Assembly: GCA_963677225.1 (NCBI GenBank)
Contig: OY781923.1
Span: 2,418,001-2,482,000 of the forward strand
Source of the DNA: SABI01 sp028532915
GTDB taxonomy: Bacteria; Spirochaetota; Spirochaetia; Sphaerochaetales; Sphaerochaetaceae
Reading direction: 5' to 3'
DNA: 64,000 nucleotides
Notes under the pieces: generated by a model
The model's input: only the letters and a program-made list of their open reading frames with translations
Told to the model about the DNA's origin: nothing
The model's database searches: none
Shown here: positions 25,361 to 34,607 of the stretch, in pieces
How positions within the stretch are numbered: position 1 is the first letter of the stretch
Layout: each line of letters starts with the position of its first letter
Translations under genes and position numbers: made by a program

Positions 25361-26641
25361 ATGAATGAGAAAAAGAAAGGCGTTCTGAGCTGGTACTTCA
25401 AAAGCAATCTCTTGTACCGGATTCTGATCGGACTGGTTGCCGGGGCATTGGTGGGAATCATCTTCGGAGAGAGCATCGTATGGCTCAATCCACTCGGAAG
25501 TCTGCTGGTCAATCTTCTTAAGATGATCGTGATGCCGGTCATCCTTGCAACACTGGTAGTAGGAGCTGCGTCGATCAACCCCAAATCTCTGGGAAAGGTC
25601 GGAGTCAAGATCATTGTCTATTATATGATAACCAGTGCCTTCGCCGTGTTCATCGGACTGTTGATGGGAAACATCTTCAAACCGGGAAGAAATCTGGCTC
25701 TCTCATCCTTCGCGGAATCCGCCGGAAAAGAGCTGGTGAAGCCTAAATTCGTCGATACACTGCTGAAAATCATCCCTACCAATCCGTTCGGTTCGATTGC
25801 CAGCGGTGCGGTTCTTCCAGTCATTTTCTTCGCGATCCTTCTCGGGATAGCGATATCCTATCTGAGGATGAGTAAAGATGAAAGAATCAAAAAGAGTGCA
25901 CAGACTCTTTTTGAGATCTTCGACGGCCTTGCCGAAGCTATGTATCTGATCGTCAACGGCGTACTCCAGTATGCTCCGATCGGAGTGTTCGCATTGATCG
26001 CGGTAGTGTTCGGACGTCAGGGCGCAGCTGCCATAGGACCCTTGGGAACCGTCACCATCGCGGCCTTTTTGGGATACATCCTCCATGTCGCGATCGTTTA
26101 TACACTGATCTTGATGATCAGTAAGATCAGCCCGGTCAAATTCTTCAAGGCCGCACGGACTCCGATGGTCACCTCGTTTGTAACCCGAAGCAGCAGCGGA
26201 ACACTCCCTGTGACGATGAAGGCGATCGATGAGAATCTGGGTGTTTCGAAGAAAGTGTATTCGTTCACTCTTCCGTTGGGTGCAACGATCAACATGGACG
26301 GAACCGCGATTTATCAGGGAGTATGTGCATTATTCATCGGTTTTGCGATCGGGATGCCCCTCTCTATCGGGCAGCAGCTTACTGTGATCCTGACTGCGGT
26401 TCTCGCTTCCATCGGTACTGCAGGAGTTCCGGGTGCCGGAGCAATCATGCTTCTGATGGTTCTTGATTCCGTCGGACTGCCTGTTGTAGCAGGATCTCCC
26501 GTCGCCGCAGCATATGCAATGATCCTTGGAATCGATGCGATTCTCGATATGGGAAGAACCAGTGTCAATGTGACCGGTGATATGGTGGGAACACTGATCG
26601 TCGCCAAGAGTGAAAAGATGGTTGATGAAAGCAAATTGTAA
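25361..26641 (+). CDS. Dicarboxylate/amino acid:cation symporter (GltP/DctA, DAACS family)
   Basis: 426 residues, AAGGAG before the ATG. Eight helices and two hairpins expected of the GltPh fold; signature parts are SSSGTLPVTMKA (hairpin 1), PLGATINMDGTAIYQG (NMDGT on helix 7) and AGVPGAGAIMLLMVLDSVGLP (hairpin 2), then GIDAILDMGRTSVNVTGD with the Asp-Arg-Asn of helix 8. It takes up glutamate, aspartate or C4 acids with sodium or protons. It overlaps the start of a racemase gene that should act on aspartate or glutamate. The upstream region lies in the right-hand target duplication. Confidence 0.93.
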   Translation: MNEKKKGVLSWYFKSNLLYRILIGLVAGALVGIIFGESIVWLNPLGSLLVNLLKMIVMPVILATLVVGAASINPKSLGKVGVKIIVYYMITSAFAVFIGLLMGNIFKPGRNLALSSFAESAGKELVKPKFVDTLLKIIPTNPFGSIASGAVLPVIFFAILLGIAISYLRMSKDERIKKSAQTLFEIFDGLAEAMYLIVNGVLQYAPIGVFALIAVVFGRQGAAAIGPLGTVTIAAFLGYILHVAIVYTLILMISKISPVKFFKAARTPMVTSFVTRSSSGTLPVTMKAIDENLGVSKKVYSFTLPLGATINMDGTAIYQGVCALFIGFAIGMPLSIGQQLTVILTAVLASIGTAGVPGAGAIMLLMVLDSVGLPVVAGSPVAAAYAMILGIDAILDMGRTSVNVTGDMVGTLIVAKSEKMVDESKL

Positions 26642-27398
26642 TTCAAAAGAAAACGTCATCATCATCGGAGGAGGTGTAGGTCCCATGGCAGGTGTGGACC
26701 TGCACCGTCTCATCATAGAGAACACACCGACCGATGGAACTGACCAGGACCACCTGAGGGTCCTGCACATCTCCTTCAGCGATCTGATTGAGGACCGCAC
26801 CGAATCTCTCAAGGAGAGAACTTTCGGCCTCCCAGCAGCCCATATGGCCCGCCTTATTGAACAGGCCATGGAGTTTGTCCTCGCTTACGGCTGCCGAGGC
26901 ATTGCTGCGGTCCCGTGCAACACCTTTCATGCACAACCGATATTCAACGAGTTTGCGAGACATCTTGATCATTTCGGAGACACTCTATCTATCATCAACA
27001 TGATAGAGGAGACTGCCGAGGAGATAGCCTCATCAGTCCCCGCAGGATCTGAGGTTGCAATCATCAGCACTACAGGAACCAGAGAATCTAAACTCTATGA
27101 GAACGCTCTGAAAAAGAGAGAGCTTGTCGCTGTGTACCCCGAAGATCAGGTTCTGATTCATCAGGCCATCTATAACGAGACGTGGGGTATCAAGGCAGCT
27201 TCTGGAAAGACTGGTGAGAATCAGGAAATTCTCTATTCTGCAATCGAGCAGCTGTATCAGTCTCGTGTATCGGCAATAATTCTCGCCTGTACCGAGATTC
27301 CTCTCGTCATCCGGGAAGACATATACAAAGGAATACCGCTGATCAATCCTGTCGATATCCTTTCCAGAGCCGTGATCAAGGCATCGTGTACTACATGA
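26625..27398 (+). CDS. Aspartate/glutamate racemase-family enzyme
   Basis: The ATG at 26625 is preferred, giving 257 residues; a GTG at 26610 is also possible, and both overlap the symporter end. The protein opens with VIIIGGGVGPMAGVDLH, the Asp racemase motif, and carries the two catalytic cysteines, Cys98 in AVPCNTFH and Cys222 in ILACTEIPL. It needs no cofactor and interconverts L- and D-aspartate or glutamate in the cytoplasm. Coupling to a DAACS symporter suggests use of an imported acidic amino acid, perhaps a D-form. Confidence 0.9.
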   Translation: MKANCNSKENVIIIGGGVGPMAGVDLHRLIIENTPTDGTDQDHLRVLHISFSDLIEDRTESLKERTFGLPAAHMARLIEQAMEFVLAYGCRGIAAVPCNTFHAQPIFNEFARHLDHFGDTLSIINMIEETAEEIASSVPAGSEVAIISTTGTRESKLYENALKKRELVAVYPEDQVLIHQAIYNETWGIKAASGKTGENQEILYSAIEQLYQSRVSAIILACTEIPLVIREDIYKGIPLINPVDILSRAVIKASCTT

Positions 27399-27481
27399 TG
27401 ATGCATAAGAGATGACTTCTCATTGACGGTACCAATAATTGACACTTTTTGATATACTGTTAAGTCAGTTGGAGGTCTTTG

Positions 27482-28435
27482 ATGAATCATCATATAATTA
27501 TTGCAGGATCGGGGGTCTTCGGTACCGCTCTGGCACATCGGCTGGCATGGAATACAGACAACAGGATAACCCTCTATTCGATTGAGAGCGAAGTCGTCCG
27601 TGATATCAACGAAAATCATCAGAACAGTAAATATTTCCCCGGAAGACACCTCAACGGTTCCATTTCGGCAACCGATGATATCAGCTGTGCATATGATGCC
27701 GATTACATCTTTCTGGCCATTCCTTCATCACAGATAGAAACATACACCCGAAAGATATTCCCTCATACGAACAAGGATGTCATCGTCGTAAATCTCTCGA
27801 AAGGATTGAGCGATGATGGATCTTTTCTGACCAATTCCATTCCGTTCGAGAATCTAGTCTCTCTCAAAGGGCCTACCTTTGCCGTCGAACTGATAAACGG
27901 GGTACCTTCCGGGATGACCGTCGGAGGACCGCAGCGGCTGTTCCCATCTATAAAGGAAATATTCATCGATACAGGAATCTCGCTGGACTATACGAAAGAT
28001 ATTCACGGTGTCGAGCTGATGAGCGTTCTCAAGAACATGTACGCGATAGCAATCGGGATAGTCTCCGGACGATACAATTCGGCCAATGTCGATTTTCTCG
28101 TGATGACCAGATCTGTGAACGAGATGAGAGACATCGTCGAACTGTACGGATGTGACAAAGAGACTATTTTCACCTACTGCGGAATAGGGGATCTGGGACT
28201 CACCAGTCTTACCGACCTTTCAAGAAACAGGACTCTCGGACTTCTCATAGGAAAGGGATTTTCAAATGACCCAAAAAGTTCGACCGTCATAGAAGGACTC
28301 AGAACGATACGGCTGCTTGGAGAGCTGGTGCGCGAGAAAGGCTATGAAAGCCGGTTCACAGTTCTGGAATCTCTGTACAATCTGGTGTACGGGGATTACT
28401 CTCTGAACGATTATATCATCTCCGTCGTTTCCTGA
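27482..28435 (+). CDS. gpsA: NAD(P)-dependent glycerol-3-phosphate dehydrogenase
   Basis: ATG at 27482 with GGAGG at 27471-27475; 317 residues. N-terminal Rossmann GSGVFGTALAHRLA, then LKGPTFAVELINGVPSGM and the catalytic lysine region VLKNMYAIAIGIVSGRYNSAN, and CGIGDLGLTSLTDLSRNRTLG in the C-terminal domain. It reduces dihydroxyacetone phosphate to sn-glycerol-3-phosphate for phospholipid synthesis. Slightly shorter than the usual 330 residues and somewhat divergent, so it may be a second copy. It appears to stand alone. Confidence 0.85.
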   Translation: MNHHIIIAGSGVFGTALAHRLAWNTDNRITLYSIESEVVRDINENHQNSKYFPGRHLNGSISATDDISCAYDADYIFLAIPSSQIETYTRKIFPHTNKDVIVVNLSKGLSDDGSFLTNSIPFENLVSLKGPTFAVELINGVPSGMTVGGPQRLFPSIKEIFIDTGISLDYTKDIHGVELMSVLKNMYAIAIGIVSGRYNSANVDFLVMTRSVNEMRDIVELYGCDKETIFTYCGIGDLGLTSLTDLSRNRTLGLLIGKGFSNDPKSSTVIEGLRTIRLLGELVREKGYESRFTVLESLYNLVYGDYSLNDYIISVVS

Positions 28436-28491
28436 TTCCATTGGAAAAATCGTTATCTTTATAGTACGATATGAGCATCGGGGTAAGGTAA

Positions 28492-30237
28492 ATGAATAAG
28501 ACACAACTCAAAAGGATTATCGATGCGGCAGCCGGCAGGATTCCGGCAGACTGTGAATTCAAGAACGCCAGAATCGTTGACGTTTTCAATGGTGAGATAT
28601 TCGAATCATCTCTTCTCATCAAAGATGGACTGATTGCAGGCTTTAAAGGTGAAGGTTTTCCTGAAGCTCTGAAGACCTTCGACTGTGAAGGCGGTTATAT
28701 CGTTCCGGGATTCATTGACTCTCATGTCCATATCGAATCCTCCCACTGCAGTCCGTCGGCCTTTGCCGATGCCGTCATTCCCTGCGGAACGACCACCGTC
28801 ATCGCCGATCCTCACGAGATCTGCAATGTGAGCGGTCTTGCCGGTCTTGACTATATGCTCAAAGCGAGTGAACAGACCCCTCTGCAATCATTTTTCATGG
28901 TTCCTTCCTGTGTCCCGGCCACGGACAATGAGCATGCCGGTGCGGTGATCAAGGCTGAGGACATCGCCGGGAGAATCGGTCATGAAAGGATTCTCGGTCT
29001 CGGCGAGATGATGAATTTCCCGGGAGTCATCGCCGGTGATGCGGGGGTGTTGGACAAACTTCAGGTCGCACTGGATGAACACAAGCTCATCGACGGTCAT
29101 TCTCCCGGCATCAGCGGTTCGCTTCTGGATGCATACAGCGCGGCACATATTCACACCGACCATGAATGCGAAACAGCACAGGAGCTGACCGAGAGAATCA
29201 GAAGAGGAATGTATGTCATGCTGCGTCAGGGTTCCGCCTGTAAGAACGTTCTTCCTCTGCTTTCCGGTGTCAATCAGAGAAACCTGTCACAGTGTCTGTT
29301 CTGTACCGATGACAAGCAGCCTCACAGCATTCTTGAGGAAGGCCATATCGATTACAACTTCCGTCTTGCTGTCAGCGGCGGGATTGCACCACTCGATGCT
29401 GTCAGGATAGCTACGGTCAATGCGGCACAATGTTATTCGCTGCACGACAGAGGAGCTATTGCACCGGGACGCAGAGCCGATTTCTTCATCACCGATTCCA
29501 TCGAAGAATGCAGAGCCCGCCACGTCTTCATCGGCGGACAGCTGATAGCAGAGAAAGGCGGTATGATCAAAAAGAGTCCTGCCGTGAAACCTGAAGGAGT
29601 GGACAGTTCGATCCATATCGCAGGATTTTCAAAAAAGTCTCTTGAACTTCCTTTGAAAAGTTCTCACGTAAGGGTGATCGACATCATTCCCGGCGGAGTT
29701 GTCACAGGCAAGGGAGAAGCCCGTGTACGAGTGAAGGATGGTCTATGGGAACATGATGAAAGTACAGATATTCTGAAACTTGCGGTGATCGAGCGCCATC
29801 ATGCTACAGGCAATATCGGAAAGGCTCTGATCAGAGGATACGGAATGAAAGGAGGAGCCGTGGGAACCACTATAGCCCACGATTCGCACAATATCATCGT
29901 GATCGGAGACAACGACGACGATATGGTGAAGGTTGTCGAATCTCTCATCGGCATCAAAGGCGGAATATCGATGGTAAAGGACGGCAAAGTGCTGGGTACT
30001 CTGGCTCATCCGATCGGCGGGCTGATGAGTGACAGACCTCTGCAGGAGGTCCATCAACAGATGACGGCTCTTCACAAGACCGCCCGTTCACAGCTTTCGA
30101 TCTCACCGGAAATAGATCCGTTCATGACGCTCTCATTCATGGCCCTTCCTGTCATTCCCTCCTACAAACTCACCGATATGGGGCTGTTCGATGTGACCAC
30201 ATTCTCGTTCGTCCCTTTAGAGATCGATGAACAGTGA
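28492..30237 (+). CDS. ade: Adenine deaminase
   Basis: 581 residues, usual length. The amidohydrolase metal site is visible in PGFIDSHVHIESSHCSPSAF, with GTTTVIADPHEICNV, LGEMMNFPGV, IDGHSPGISG and HTDHECETA following in the order of bacterial Ade. The enzyme converts adenine to hypoxanthine and ammonia in the cytoplasm. A start with AAGGT six bases upstream is used. With the nucleoside hydrolase at 31978 it points to purine salvage. Its end overlaps the convergent phosphate transporter gene by 21 bases. Confidence 0.95.
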   Translation: MNKTQLKRIIDAAAGRIPADCEFKNARIVDVFNGEIFESSLLIKDGLIAGFKGEGFPEALKTFDCEGGYIVPGFIDSHVHIESSHCSPSAFADAVIPCGTTTVIADPHEICNVSGLAGLDYMLKASEQTPLQSFFMVPSCVPATDNEHAGAVIKAEDIAGRIGHERILGLGEMMNFPGVIAGDAGVLDKLQVALDEHKLIDGHSPGISGSLLDAYSAAHIHTDHECETAQELTERIRRGMYVMLRQGSACKNVLPLLSGVNQRNLSQCLFCTDDKQPHSILEEGHIDYNFRLAVSGGIAPLDAVRIATVNAAQCYSLHDRGAIAPGRRADFFITDSIEECRARHVFIGGQLIAEKGGMIKKSPAVKPEGVDSSIHIAGFSKKSLELPLKSSHVRVIDIIPGGVVTGKGEARVRVKDGLWEHDESTDILKLAVIERHHATGNIGKALIRGYGMKGGAVGTTIAHDSHNIIVIGDNDDDMVKVVESLIGIKGGISMVKDGKVLGTLAHPIGGLMSDRPLQEVHQQMTALHKTARSQLSISPEIDPFMTLSFMALPVIPSYKLTDMGLFDVTTFSFVPLEIDEQ

Positions 30238-31251
30238 CAGAAAGGAAAAGGATACATATGTGATCAAAGCGGCTCCCAACGGAGTCGCTACCCATCCGGC
30301 GGCAATCTTCAGCAGCAGACCACGCCGTATAGAATGCCACCCCTTCCTTGCGGCGGCTATACCGAGAACAGCTCCCACCGAAGATTGTGACTGGCTCACC
30401 GGTATAAGGGGCAAGGAGGGAAGCCCTCTGTGCTGAAGGAACTGTGAGAGCGACTGCGAGGAGAACAGAAGCAGCACAAGAGCGCTGGAGATCACCACCA
30501 CAAAAGCCGAAACAGCAGACAGTTCAAACAGAGAATTGCCCATTGTGATCATCACTCTTTTGGAGAAGGTGATGATACCCGCTCCTATCGCCAGCGATCC
30601 TATGAAAAACAGCTGTGTGGACAGGCGGGGAAAGAAAGGCAATAAGGTGACCTGGGCTTTCTCGAACGGGAATATGAACAGTCCGACAACATTCGCGATG
30701 TTGTTCGCACCCAGAGCGAAAGCTCCTGCAGCACCGGCGATGAAAAGAAGTATCCGGTTATAATGATCTATCATCAGCAGATGAATGCGCATGTGGTTTA
30801 TAATCCATCTTATCGCCGCATAGAGAGCGAAGGAGATGAGGAAGGCCAGAAGAGGACTGTAGACCCAAGTCAGAGCTATTTTCGATACGCTCTCCAGGTG
30901 AAGAGGTTCATGGAAAAAGAGATTTGAGGCGACAATCGCTCCTATGATCGCCTGACTGGTTGATACAGGCAGGCCCAGACGGGTCATAAGCATGACTGTG
31001 ATTCCCGCACTCAGCAGGACGATCGAAGCTGCAAGGAGAGAATCAATATTGCCGAGCGAATTGAGCCCTTCACTGGAACCCTCACCCAAAAGGACGGCAC
31101 CTGCTATGACACACACTGATGATACCAGCGCCGCACTGCGGAAGCTGATCATCTTTGTACCTACCGCGGCACCGAAGACGTTTGCAGCATCATTTGCTCC
31201 CAAAGACCATCCCATGAACAAGGCTGTTAAAAAAAACAGGAACATCATCAT
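30217..31251 (-). CDS. PiT-family inorganic phosphate transporter
   Basis: 344 residues with about ten helices and the two inverted PiT signature repeats: GWSLGANDAANVFGAAVGTKM near the start and GAFALGANNIANVVGLF in the middle. It moves phosphate with protons, sodium or as a metal-phosphate complex. The PhoU-like gene 17 bp upstream belongs to the same operon, a pairing common for these low-affinity systems. Confidence 0.92.
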   Translation of the reverse strand: MMMFLFFLTALFMGWSLGANDAANVFGAAVGTKMISFRSAALVSSVCVIAGAVLLGEGSSEGLNSLGNIDSLLAASIVLLSAGITVMLMTRLGLPVSTSQAIIGAIVASNLFFHEPLHLESVSKIALTWVYSPLLAFLISFALYAAIRWIINHMRIHLLMIDHYNRILLFIAGAAGAFALGANNIANVVGLFIFPFEKAQVTLLPFFPRLSTQLFFIGSLAIGAGIITFSKRVMITMGNSLFELSAVSAFVVVISSALVLLLFSSQSLSQFLQHRGLPSLPLIPVSQSQSSVGAVLGIAAARKGWHSIRRGLLLKIAAGWVATPLGAALITYVSFSFLSLFIDL

Positions 31252-31268
31252 CAGGCCCCTTATCAGAG

Positions 31269-31919
31269 TCAGACCATCCGCTTAAGCGCGAAAATGATCA
31301 GGTCTCTGGCGATATCTTCGGCAAGATCCGACAGAGAACATATTTGTCTGTTGAACTGCGACAGCTGCATCTTCTCGGAAAGTGAGTATGAGGATTCCAA
31401 AGAGAATATTTCCCTTTCAATTCTCTCCCCTATCGCATCGACTTTCTCTTCACATCTGATGACGGCCAGTGCCCGGCTTTCCACAAGCGACGGCTGGCGG
31501 AAGAAAACCGAAGCCGTTTCGATAAGGGCCTCCATCGACTCGCAGTTTACCGTCACCAATGAAATGATCCCGTCAGAAAGCGACGGTGAAAAGAGGGGCC
31601 GCTGGATCGAAAGCTGGACCAGAAGCTGCTTCGAAGAATCGATGATGTTATCAAGATCATTGATGAATCGAAAGACATCTGCACGTGTATCTGGTATCAG
31701 CATGAATGCATACAGATCGTGTTTGACCTTCTTGAGAAGTTCATCTGCTTCATGCTCTATCACACTTACTTTTTTGAGATATTCGGTGAACGTGTTCTCA
31801 TCCGAGCTCAGATAGCTTTCCAGGGCCTTGTGAAAATAGGTGGAAGAATCACCGATAAGCTGTAAAAACGAATCGATATTACTCATCAGCATTTTGTTTT
31901 TACCGGTAAACAGTTTCAT
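31269..31919 (-). CDS. PhoU-like DUF47 protein
   Basis: 216 residues, all-helical, without a signal. It shows the TIGR00153/DUF47 layout: KALESYLSSDENTFTEYLKKVSVIEHEADELLKKVKHDLY contains the E-x3-D metal-binding repeats (given here only to locate it, residues about 35-72 in two parts), and EEKVDAIGERIEREIF repeats the pattern in the second half. Such proteins bind metals and control the PiT transporter encoded next to them; the detailed mode is not known. Confidence 0.88.
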   Translation of the reverse strand: MKLFTGKNKMLMSNIDSFLQLIGDSSTYFHKALESYLSSDENTFTEYLKKVSVIEHEADELLKKVKHDLYAFMLIPDTRADVFRFINDLDNIIDSSKQLLVQLSIQRPLFSPSLSDGIISLVTVNCESMEALIETASVFFRQPSLVESRALAVIRCEEKVDAIGERIEREIFSLESSYSLSEKMQLSQFNRQICSLSDLAEDIARDLIIFALKRMV

Positions 31920-31977
31920 TCACACTCCCTCTCTATTTCGAGGATACCCCTTCTGGTTAAGCATTGCAAACAGAGAT

Positions 31978-32883
31978 TCAGAGAAGAAGATCATCGAACA
32001 ATCTGAAAAAACGGGCGGTATCGATACCCGTGGTGACAAAGACTGAGCTATTTATGGAATCTGCTGCTTTCAAATTCCCGTACCATTCATCATAAGAACA
32101 GGTGACCGAGACATCCATCAGATTCCCGCTGAACATACGCGGGTCTATGGCGTAGGCGATACACACGGCATCATGGATGATCGGATCCTCAAGTCCGTTA
32201 TGGGCATAGGCTTTCTGGTAAAAACGCAAAGAGGTACACATCATCCGGATAACCTGATTCTCGACCTGTTCGTATCGCTTCAGCCGATCTTCACTGATAC
32301 GAACTCTGGAGGTCACATCCAGAGGAACCAGGACGACAGGGGCACCGCTTGAAAGGACGATCTGCGCAGCTTCTCCGTCATAAAAGAAATTGAATTCCGC
32401 ATGAGTTGTTACATTTCCGCCCTTTAACGCTCCTCCCATGATCACAAGGGAATCGATAAGGCCGATGATATCGGGAGCGATCGAGAAAGCGAGAGCGATA
32501 TCTGTAAGAGGTCCTGTTGCGATCACGGTAATCTCGTGAGGATTGGCGCGTATCGTTTCGATCAGAAAGAGTACCCCGTGCAGAGTTTCCCCCTTCTTTT
32601 CGAGAGGAGGAAAAACGACCCCGCCGAGCCCGTCCTCACCGTGAATATGGGGTGCACAATGAGGTTTCTTAACCAGCGGTGCAGCAGCACCGGCGAATAC
32701 AGGTACATCAAGCTGAAGCTGCTGACATACCGAAAGGGTGTTGTTCATAGTTTTCGTCAGAGGCTGATTGCCTGCTGTCGCGATAACCCCCTCGATCTTA
32801 AGACTCTCACTTTTTGCCGCCATGATGGTGGCAACCATATCGTCGATACCGGTATCAACATCCAATATCACTCTCTTTATCAT
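31978..32883 (-). CDS. Inosine/uridine-preferring nucleoside hydrolase
   Basis: The ATG at 32883 is chosen because AGGAG lies just upstream; 301 residues. The calcium site reads VILDVDTGIDD (family DxDxGxDD), followed by GVIATAGNQPLTKT, ITVIATGPLTDIALA, LVIMGGALKGGNVT, AEFNFFYDGEAAQIVL and DPIIHDAVCIAYAI. It cleaves the N-glycosidic bond of nucleosides, giving ribose and free base. Together with adenine deaminase nearby it would feed purine salvage. It is on the same strand as the phoU-like/pit genes but 58 bp upstream. Confidence 0.92.
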   Translation of the reverse strand: MIKRVILDVDTGIDDMVATIMAAKSESLKIEGVIATAGNQPLTKTMNNTLSVCQQLQLDVPVFAGAAAPLVKKPHCAPHIHGEDGLGGVVFPPLEKKGETLHGVLFLIETIRANPHEITVIATGPLTDIALAFSIAPDIIGLIDSLVIMGGALKGGNVTTHAEFNFFYDGEAAQIVLSSGAPVVLVPLDVTSRVRISEDRLKRYEQVENQVIRMMCTSLRFYQKAYAHNGLEDPIIHDAVCIAYAIDPRMFSGNLMDVSVTCSYDEWYGNLKAADSINSSVFVTTGIDTARFFRLFDDLLL

Positions 32884-33003
32884 AATGAATCTCCTGATCA
32901 CATGGTAGATAAAAGAGCGAAGCCTTGTCCATACTGTCACATTGCTTCTTTTGCTGTTTCTTTATAAGATGTTTTGAGTCGAAATTCGTATCGGGGAGAG
33001 AGC

Positions 33004-33576
33004 ATGGAGCAGACGAAACGGAAAAAAAACCAGCTATGGATCTTATTCTATTCAACGTTACGTCTGAGTGCGTTCACCATCGGCGGAGGGTATGTGATCG
33101 TTCCTCTTATGCGTACTCTGTTCGTTGATAACTACGGGTGGATTGATAAAGAGGAGATGCTCGATATCATAGCCATCGCCCAATCATCACCCGGGCCCAT
33201 CGCCGTGAACACTTCGATTCTCGTCGGATATAAGATCAAAGGATTCAAAGGGGCCCTGGTCACACTTTTGGGAACCATCCTGCCTCCTATGATTCTGCTG
33301 AGTCTTCTATCTCTGGTCTACACTCGTATCAAAGAGAATGTCATCGTAGAGAGCCTTCTGTTCGGAATGGGGATAGGCGTAGCCGCGGTAATCCTTCATG
33401 CGGTGTTCGTGATGGCTAAGGCTGTCACTTCAAAACGGGAAATTCTTCCGGTGATTATCATGATATTGACCTTCATCCTCAGCTATGTGGTCAACATATC
33501 GATTATCTATGTACTGCTGACCGGGGCTGTCATCGGACTGATCCATTACTACCGGTCGCTGAAAGGAGGGGAATGA
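33004..33576 (+). CDS. Chromate transporter family protein, first half of a split pair
   Basis: ATG at 33004 with GGGGAGAG just upstream; 190 residues with about five or six helices. The CHR signature is visible in SAFTIGGGYVIVPLMRTL and AIAQSSPGPIAVNTSILVGYKIKG. Short CHR proteins work as pairs of oppositely oriented halves; this and the overlapping next gene (ATGA) form one. The native substrate may be sulfate or another anion; chromate resistance is shown only for some members. Confidence 0.88.
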   Translation: MEQTKRKKNQLWILFYSTLRLSAFTIGGGYVIVPLMRTLFVDNYGWIDKEEMLDIIAIAQSSPGPIAVNTSILVGYKIKGFKGALVTLLGTILPPMILLSLLSLVYTRIKENVIVESLLFGMGIGVAAVILHAVFVMAKAVTSKREILPVIIMILTFILSYVVNISIIYVLLTGAVIGLIHYYRSLKGGE

Positions 33577-34142
33577 CTATGCTTCTCGACCTTTTCATCA
33601 GCTTTTTTCAGGTTGGACTATTGAGTTTCGGAGGAGGCTACGCTGCACTCCCTCTCATCCAGAACCAGATAGTGAATGTACATGCCTGGATCGATGTGAC
33701 CGAATTCGCCGACATCGTCACCATCAGTCAGATGACTCCCGGACCGATTGCGCTGAATGCGGCTTCGTTCGTAGGATCAAAGATGTGCGGAATACCGGGG
33801 ACTGTGGTGGCTACCGCGGCAGTAGTGACCGCGCCGCTCATCATCTCCCTCACCCTGGCTTATTTCTATTTCAAGTACAGGCAGCTTGATGTGATGAAAG
33901 GTATCCTGTACGGTTTACGTCCCACCGTGGTTTCTCTCATCGCTTCCGCCGGCTTGTCTATCCTTCTGCAGGTGCTCTTTAATTCCGCAACCTTCCCGAT
34001 AGACCCCGAACAGCTGTCATTCATCTCTCTCGCACTGTTCATCATCGCGTTCACAATTTTTCTGTTCAGAAAACTGAGCCCGATTCTGGTAATTCTTCTC
34101 AGCGGAGGGGCCTATCTGACAATCACTCTTTTTCTCACGTAA
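33573..34142 (+). CDS. Chromate transporter family protein, second half of a split pair
   Basis: 189 residues with the same CHR pattern in slightly different form: GLLSFGGGYAALPLIQNQ and TISQMTPGPIALNAASFVG. It overlaps its partner by four bases. The ATG at 33573 is followed by a second in-frame ATG at 33579, and either may be used. Together they would make a functional anion transporter. Confidence 0.88.
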   Translation: MTMLLDLFISFFQVGLLSFGGGYAALPLIQNQIVNVHAWIDVTEFADIVTISQMTPGPIALNAASFVGSKMCGIPGTVVATAAVVTAPLIISLTLAYFYFKYRQLDVMKGILYGLRPTVVSLIASAGLSILLQVLFNSATFPIDPEQLSFISLALFIIAFTIFLFRKLSPILVILLSGGAYLTITLFLT

Positions 34143-34263
34143 CATGGGATTTTAAGACTGCATAATATCAAACGAATCATAAATTCATGTTTTTAGCACG
34201 ATTTTCCTGCGATTTTTTTCTAAATTTGTAGCAAAATTAATAAATAGGTCTTTACATAATGGA

Positions 34264-34282
34264 ATAACATTATTATTGTTAT
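34264..34282 (+). promoter_or_regulatory. Palindromic operator and promoter before the XRE gene
   Basis: ATAACA and TGTTAT flank seven bases (19-bp inverted repeat) and end three bases before the start codon. A possible promoter, TTTACA at 34251-34256 with TATTGT at 34274-34279 (17-bp spacing), lies inside it. An autoregulatory site is the simplest reading. Confidence 0.45.
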
Positions 34283-34285
34283 GAC

Positions 34286-34507
34286 ATGGACGTTGGAAAA
34301 GCAATTCGAGATCTAAGACTTAAAGCTGGATACTCTCAGGACAAACTGGTCGCACAGACCGGCATCTCCAGAAGTCAGCTTTATTTCATTGAATCAGGAA
34401 GATGTGTTCCAAGAATAGAGACAATTGAAAAGATCGCAAACATACTTCAAATGAAGGTTTCCGATGTTATCATATATGCAGAAACTAATTATCCTACTGA
34501 ACAGTAA
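34286..34507 (+). CDS. Small XRE-family helix-turn-helix regulator
   Basis: 73 residues, almost all a single HTH_3 domain: IRDLRLKAGYSQDKLVAQTGISRSQLYFIESGR is split here only to show the helices at about 7-40, followed by IETIEKIANILQMKVSDVI. No effector domain. There is no Shine-Dalgarno sequence; the putative -10 element ends six bases before the ATG, so the transcript may be leaderless. The local sequence is AT-rich compared with neighbours, and there is no toxin partner or phage gene beside it. A terminator follows. Confidence 0.85.
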   Translation: MDVGKAIRDLRLKAGYSQDKLVAQTGISRSQLYFIESGRCVPRIETIEKIANILQMKVSDVIIYAETNYPTEQ

Positions 34508-34572
34508 ATCTATAATATAGACCATCTGCAGATACTATTCTTGAAGAAACATATACTTTGGTCGCATCTGAT

Positions 34573-34607
34573 ACTACACGCATTTTAAACATGTGTGTAG
34601 TTTTTTT
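34573..34607 (+). terminator. Rho-independent terminator after the XRE gene
   Basis: ACTACACGCAT (34573-34583) pairs with ATGTGTGTAGT (34591-34601) with one G-U pair, followed by a run of T to 34607. Confidence 0.8.

Noticed and set aside
27423..27458. TTGACG/TTGACA and TATACT before gpsA as a promoter
   Set aside because: The spacings available (8 and 24 bp) do not fit a sigma-70 promoter.
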